Positions 59,901-64,000 of a stretch of DNA of 64,000 nucleotides are shown here, piece after piece. Origin of the DNA: Paenibacillus uliginis N3/975 (GTDB taxonomy: Bacteria; Bacillota; Bacilli; Paenibacillales; Paenibacillaceae); NCBI RefSeq assembly GCF_900177425.1, contig NZ_LT840184.1, positions 388,308 through 452,307 of the forward strand, written 5' to 3'. Within the stretch, counting starts at the first letter, position 1. Every line of letters starts with the position of its first letter. A program made the position numbers and the translations under genes. The notes below the pieces were generated by a model. That model saw nothing but the letters and a program-made list of their open reading frames with translations, ran no database searches and was not told where the DNA came from.

Positions 59901-62786
59901 TTGGCAAGTGACAATATCGTGATAAAGGGCGCGCGTGCCCACAACCTGAAAAATATCGACGTAACGATCCCGAGAGACCGGTTCGTAGTGCTTACCGGAC
60001 TGAGCGGCTCCGGCAAATCATCACTTGCGTTTGATACGATCTATGCGGAAGGACAGCGTCGTTATGTGGAATCCCTGTCGGCGTATGCCCGTCAGTTTTT
60101 GGGCCAGATGGAGAAGCCGGACGTCGATTCCATCGACGGACTGTCTCCGGCCATATCGATTGATCAGAAGACGACAAGCCGTAACCCCCGTTCTACGGTA
60201 GGAACTGTTACGGAGATTTATGATTATCTGCGGTTGTTATTTGCCCGCATAGGCCACCCTCACTGTCCGGAGCACGGCATTGAGATTACATCCCAGACGG
60301 TAGAACAAATGGTAGACCGTATCATTCAGTATCCGGAGAAGACGCGGCTGCAGATTCTCGCACCGGTTATTTCCGGGCGGAAAGGCGAGCACAAGAACCT
60401 GTTCGCGGATATTGCGAAGCAGGGCTTTGTTCGCGTACGCGTGGATGGTGAGCTGCGAGACCTATCAGAAAATATCGAGCTGGAAAAGAACAAGAAGCAT
60501 ACGATTGAAGTTGTAGTTGACCGGATTGTGGTAAAGCCGGATATTGAAGCCCGACTGGCTGATTCGATCGAGACGGCACTTAATCTATCGGGAGGACAGC
60601 TTCTGGTGGATATCATGGGTCAGGAGGAGCTGCGCTTCAGCTCCAACTTTGCCTGCCCGGTCTGCGGATTCAGTATGGACGAGCTGTCCCCACGGATGTT
60701 CTCTTTTAACACGCCGTTCGGGGCTTGCCCTGATTGTGACGGTCTGGGTGTCGAGATGATTGTGGACCCTGATCTGCTTGTACCGGATACAAGCAAAAGC
60801 ATTGAAGACGGTGCTTTTCAAGCATGGGCGGGCGGTACATCAACCTACTATCCGCAGTTCCTTAGATCCGTGTGCGAACATTACAAGATTCCGCAGGATG
60901 TGCCGGTAAGCGAGCTGAACCCGGATCAGATGGATAAACTGCTGTACGGAACAGGCAGCCAGAAAGTGCATTTTAAATACGAGAATGATTTTGGGCAACG
61001 GAAGGAAGCAATGGTAACTTTTGAGGGGATTATCCCGAATCTGGAACGCCGTTACCGTGATACGAACTCCGACGGCATTCGCGAGCACATTGAAGGATAT
61101 ATGAGCACAAAGCCTTGTGATGTGTGTAAGGGACACCGTCTTAAGAAAGAAACCCTTGCTGTAACGATTAACGACCAGAACATGGCGTATGCCACGAGTC
61201 TCTCTATCGGGGAAGCCACACGTTTCTTTGAAAATTTGGAGCTAACCCCGAAAGAGAGTCAGATCGCGAACCTGATTCTGAAGGAGATCAACAGCCGACT
61301 CGGATTCCTGGTCAATGTCGGCCTGGATTATTTGACGCTGAGCCGTTCGGCCGGCACGCTGTCGGGTGGAGAAGCTCAGCGTATCCGGCTTGCAACCCAG
61401 ATCGGTTCGAGTCTGATGGGTGTGCTTTACATTTTGGACGAGCCGAGTATCGGACTGCACCAGCGGGATAATGACCGTTTGATCTCAACGCTGGAGCATA
61501 TGCGTGACCTCGGTAACACGCTGATCGTCGTAGAACATGATGAGGATACGATGATGGCGGCAGACTACATCATTGACATTGGTCCGGGTGCGGGAATCCA
61601 TGGCGGTCAAGTTATCGCGCAGGGTACTCCGAAAGAAATTATGGAAGACGAGAACTCGCTGACAGGACAGTACCTGAGCGGACGCAAGTTCATTCCGGTT
61701 AACAGCAAGCGCCGCAAGACGGATGACCGCTGGTTAGAAATTCGGGGTGCCAAGGAGAACAACCTTAAGAATATCAATGTAAAAATTCCAATCGGTGTCT
61801 TTACCGCCGTTACCGGTGTATCTGGTTCTGGTAAATCGACACTCGTGAATGAAATTCTGTACAAGACGCTGGCGCGCGACTTGAACAAGGCACGGGTTCG
61901 TCCGGGTCAGTACCGTGAAATGCGCGGTCTGGAGCATATTGAGAAGGTTATTGACATTGACCAGTCGCCGATTGGCCGGACTCCGCGCTCCAACCCGGCG
62001 ACCTATACCGGGGTGTTTGATGATATCCGTGATATTTTCTCCCAGACGAATGAAGCGAAGGTTCGTGGCTATAAGAAAGGTCGCTTCAGCTTTAACGTGA
62101 AGGGCGGCCGCTGTGAGGCGTGTCGTGGTGACGGAATCATCAAGATTGAGATGCACTTCCTGCCGGATATTTACGTGCCATGTGAGGTATGTAAGGGCAA
62201 GCGGTACAACCGTGAAACACTGGAAGTGAAGTACAAAGGGAAGAATATTTCCGATGTACTTGAGATGACAGTTGAGGATGCAACAGAATTCTTCGTGAAC
62301 ATTCCGAAGATTCACCGGAAGATGCAGACCCTCATGGATGTAGGTCTCGGATATATCAAGCTGGGTCAGCCTGCGACCACATTGTCCGGCGGGGAAGCCC
62401 AGCGGGTGAAGCTCGCTTCCGAGTTGTACCGCCGCAGCACCGGCAAGACGATGTATATTCTAGATGAGCCGACAACCGGTCTGCACGTTGATGATATCGA
62501 CCGTCTGCTTGTCGTGTTGCACCGATTGGTGGACTCCGGCGAATCGGTCCTCGTGATCGAGCATAATCTCGATGTCATCAAGACAGCAGACTACCTGATC
62601 GATCTTGGACCGGAGGGCGGCAGTGGCGGTGGTACAATTATTGCCACCGGTACACCGGAGCAGATTGTGAAGGTGTCGGAATCCTACACTGGTAAATATC
62701 TTAAGCCGGTTCTGGAACGGGATACGCAACGGACGGAAGCTTGGAATCAAGAAAATGCGGTTAAAGAGGAGTCTGCGGCAAAGTAA
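59901..62786 (+). CDS. uvrA: Excinuclease ABC subunit A
   Basis: The 961-residue damage sensor has two ABC cassettes: Walker A GLSGSGKSSLAFDT near residue 33 with signature LSGGEAQRIRLATQIG, and GVSGSGKSTLVNEI near 640 with LSGGEAQRVKLASELY. Zinc modules CPVCGFSMDELSP...CPDCDGLG and CEACRGDG...CEVCKGKRYN are complete. Start is TTG 59901, nine bases after GAGGAGA. It lies 103 bases after uvrB and is probably cotranscribed. Confidence 0.97.
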   Translation: MASDNIVIKGARAHNLKNIDVTIPRDRFVVLTGLSGSGKSSLAFDTIYAEGQRRYVESLSAYARQFLGQMEKPDVDSIDGLSPAISIDQKTTSRNPRSTVGTVTEIYDYLRLLFARIGHPHCPEHGIEITSQTVEQMVDRIIQYPEKTRLQILAPVISGRKGEHKNLFADIAKQGFVRVRVDGELRDLSENIELEKNKKHTIEVVVDRIVVKPDIEARLADSIETALNLSGGQLLVDIMGQEELRFSSNFACPVCGFSMDELSPRMFSFNTPFGACPDCDGLGVEMIVDPDLLVPDTSKSIEDGAFQAWAGGTSTYYPQFLRSVCEHYKIPQDVPVSELNPDQMDKLLYGTGSQKVHFKYENDFGQRKEAMVTFEGIIPNLERRYRDTNSDGIREHIEGYMSTKPCDVCKGHRLKKETLAVTINDQNMAYATSLSIGEATRFFENLELTPKESQIANLILKEINSRLGFLVNVGLDYLTLSRSAGTLSGGEAQRIRLATQIGSSLMGVLYILDEPSIGLHQRDNDRLISTLEHMRDLGNTLIVVEHDEDTMMAADYIIDIGPGAGIHGGQVIAQGTPKEIMEDENSLTGQYLSGRKFIPVNSKRRKTDDRWLEIRGAKENNLKNINVKIPIGVFTAVTGVSGSGKSTLVNEILYKTLARDLNKARVRPGQYREMRGLEHIEKVIDIDQSPIGRTPRSNPATYTGVFDDIRDIFSQTNEAKVRGYKKGRFSFNVKGGRCEACRGDGIIKIEMHFLPDIYVPCEVCKGKRYNRETLEVKYKGKNISDVLEMTVEDATEFFVNIPKIHRKMQTLMDVGLGYIKLGQPATTLSGGEAQRVKLASELYRRSTGKTMYILDEPTTGLHVDDIDRLLVVLHRLVDSGESVLVIEHNLDVIKTADYLIDLGPEGGSGGGTIIATGTPEQIVKVSESYTGKYLKPVLERDTQRTEAWNQENAVKEESAAK

Positions 62787-62972
62787 GTGTAAGAATCAGT
62801 GTGCCTCCTCCATGACTGCAAGTCTAACGGCTCTGCATGAGGTGCAGGTCAATGGCGAGACTGGATGTAACCAGGCGAGAATCAACCGAAGTAACTTCTG
62901 GGGAGCTTTGCCCGCTTAAAAAACGATGTGTGACGGGTAATCATTCAGCGAGGGAAAAGCTTTACAGGAAAC

Positions 62973-63017
62973 AAAAAGAACCGAAGCCTTGGTAACAAGG
63001 GCTTCGGTTCTTTTTTT
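62973..63017. terminator. Bidirectional terminator after uvrA
   Basis: AGAACCGAAGCC pairs with GGCTTCGGTTCT over an 11-base loop, with A5 before and T7 after. It also ends the convergent siroheme reductase gene. The preceding bases (62787-62972) show no gene. Confidence 0.93.
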
Positions 63018-63095
63018 GAAGATGAGAAAGTTAAACATTGAAGTAAAGCGCATCCTTATCTCGCAAGAAAAACTACCGCAAAGTGCGGACTGTGA

Positions 63096-64000
63096 CTAGG
63101 AAGCGACCACTTCAGAAGCCAGAATTTCTGTCAGCTTCTCCTGGAATGCTGGTACACCGACACGCTGTACATATTCGAAGAAGCTTTCTTCCGGTGACAG
63201 GCGGTTATTTTTGTAGAACAACAGGAGCTGTGCGAGCACGGGCCCCACGTTATCCCCTTCGACCCGGCCTTTAAGCGCTTTGTTCAGCTGCGCTCCCGGT
63301 CCAAGCGATCCGCCAACTGCAATATCGAATGCGTCCACCATACCAGCTGGCGTTCTGATCAAGGCGCCTTGTAGACCGATATCCGCGATATGCTTTTGAC
63401 CGCAGGAGTTCGGGCATCCGATAAAGTGAATACGAATCTTCTCATCGAGTTCAACGTGCTCGTCAAGATACTCCGCAACGACTTTCGCACGCTGTTTCGT
63501 TTCCACTACAGCAAGGTTGCAAAATTCGTTACCGGTGCAGGAAACCGTACGGCTCATAAAATGTTTCGGAGTTGGGGTAAGACGCTGAAAGATAGGAGCC
63601 TTGAGCAGCTCTTTAACCTGATGATTCGGTACACCGCTCAGGATGATGTTTTGCGACATAGTAGTACGGATTTTTCCATCCCCATAGTTGTCAGACAGAT
63701 CCGCAAGCTGCACTAACTCACTGGCATTCAGGCGTCCTACCGGAACGTTTAATCCGACATAGTTAAACCCTTCCTGGCGCTGAGGGTGAACACCGTCGAA
63801 ATACGCTGCTTGCCAGCCAATGGTTTTGTCTTCTCCCCGTGAAGGCAGTTCGCCGACCAGTTCCACAAGCCTCTCCTTGAACTTATCCGGGCCCCAATCG
63901 GCAACAAGGAATTTGAGACGGGCATGGTGCCGCTTCTCGCGATATCCATTATCACGGAAGATCGTGGTGACTCCGACGGCAACCTTCAGCGCATCTTCAG
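63096..64000 (-). CDS. Siroheme nitrite/sulfite reductase hemoprotein (5' end outside window)
   Basis: The frame is open from the stop at 63096 through the right edge of the window; residues before the internal GTG at 63866 (VTTIFRDNGYREKRHHARL, RLKFLVADWG) continue the same protein. The siroheme-[4Fe-4S] ligands are present as SCTGNEFC and GCPNSCGQKHIADIGLQG. Such single-chain ferredoxin-type reductases convert sulfite to sulfide or nitrite to ammonia. About 300 C-terminal residues are visible; which substrate is used cannot be settled without the N-terminal half and neighbours. Confidence 0.9.
   Translation of the reverse strand, partial: EDALKVAVGVTTIFRDNGYREKRHHARLKFLVADWGPDKFKERLVELVGELPSRGEDKTIGWQAAYFDGVHPQRQEGFNYVGLNVPVGRLNASELVQLADLSDNYGDGKIRTTMSQNIILSGVPNHQVKELLKAPIFQRLTPTPKHFMSRTVSCTGNEFCNLAVVETKQRAKVVAEYLDEHVELDEKIRIHFIGCPNSCGQKHIADIGLQGALIRTPAGMVDAFDIAVGGSLGPGAQLNKALKGRVEGDNVGPVLAQLLLFYKNNRLSPEESFFEYVQRVGVPAFQEKLTEILASEVVAS

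Noticed and set aside
63749..63982. Apparent second short frame at the end of the siroheme reductase suggesting a frameshift
   Set aside because: The reductase frame itself stays open to the window edge with family-like residues, so no frameshift is needed; the short frame is a shadow.
1..64000. tRNA, rRNA or prophage genes
   Set aside because: I found no cloverleaf-type sequences, rRNA segments or phage structural genes on either strand.

Overview
The window looks like a low-to-mid GC Gram-positive chromosome, most likely Paenibacillus or a close relative. The evidence is strong AGGAGG-type ribosome sites, a long-form hpf followed by secA and a frameshifted prfB, an ftsEX / M23 hydrolase / S41 protease / MinJ-like block, a YitT-family protein, a holin-like type I toxin and bactofilin pairs. 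No database search was possible, so the genus is inferred from gene order and protein families.

Region 1 (1-19.8 kb) is a flagellin-type glycosylation island. A Maf/DUF115 glycosyltransferase is followed by a nearly complete nonulosonic (legionaminic-type) acid pathway: 4,6-dehydratase, CMP-sugar synthetase, NeuB, NeuC, NeuD-like acyltransferase and an EpsN-like aminotransferase. An AT-rich deacetylase/formyltransferase pair splits this operon and is bracketed by a 147-bp direct repeat that leaves fragments of both neighbours. Next comes a CDP-glucose branch (rfbH, rfbF, rfbG) and then an unusual cassette: a YerE-like TPP enzyme, an acylating acetaldehyde dehydrogenase, a 4-hydroxy-2-oxovalerate aldolase and an SDR reductase. 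This cassette probably makes a branched 3,6-dideoxy sugar and is the best candidate for an undescribed pathway. A large GT2 glycosyltransferase faces it.

Region 2 (20-28.3 kb) is housekeeping: a cold-shock gene, a group II intron sitting just past the cold-shock terminator with a frameshifted maturase gene, then hpf, secA, prfB (with the classic +1 recoding site) and a YitT-family gene. In Bacillus, hpf-secA-prfB follows the flagellin genes, which fits an island inserted beside the flagellar locus.

Region 3 (28.5-38.4 kb) holds a GNAT gene and all arginine genes from argC to argH (argCJBDF, argG, argH), interrupted only by a nested palindrome cluster between argG and argH. Region 4 (38.4-49.4 kb) has an esterase, a phosphotransferase remnant, two tandem bactofilins, a VanW protein and the division/cell-wall set ftsE, ftsX, an EnvC-like hydrolase, a Ctp protease and a MinJ-like protein.

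Region 5 (49.4-64 kb) has a small palindrome array, a type I toxin with antisense RNA, a two-component system next to a three-gene ABC-2 exporter, motAB, uvrBA and the end of a siroheme reductase gene.

Three copies of a roughly 235-nt fold-back element with pairing ends are scattered at 28.6, 39.8 and 51.0 kb; one separates the histidine kinase from its regulator. Several other palindromes are likely regulatory sites.
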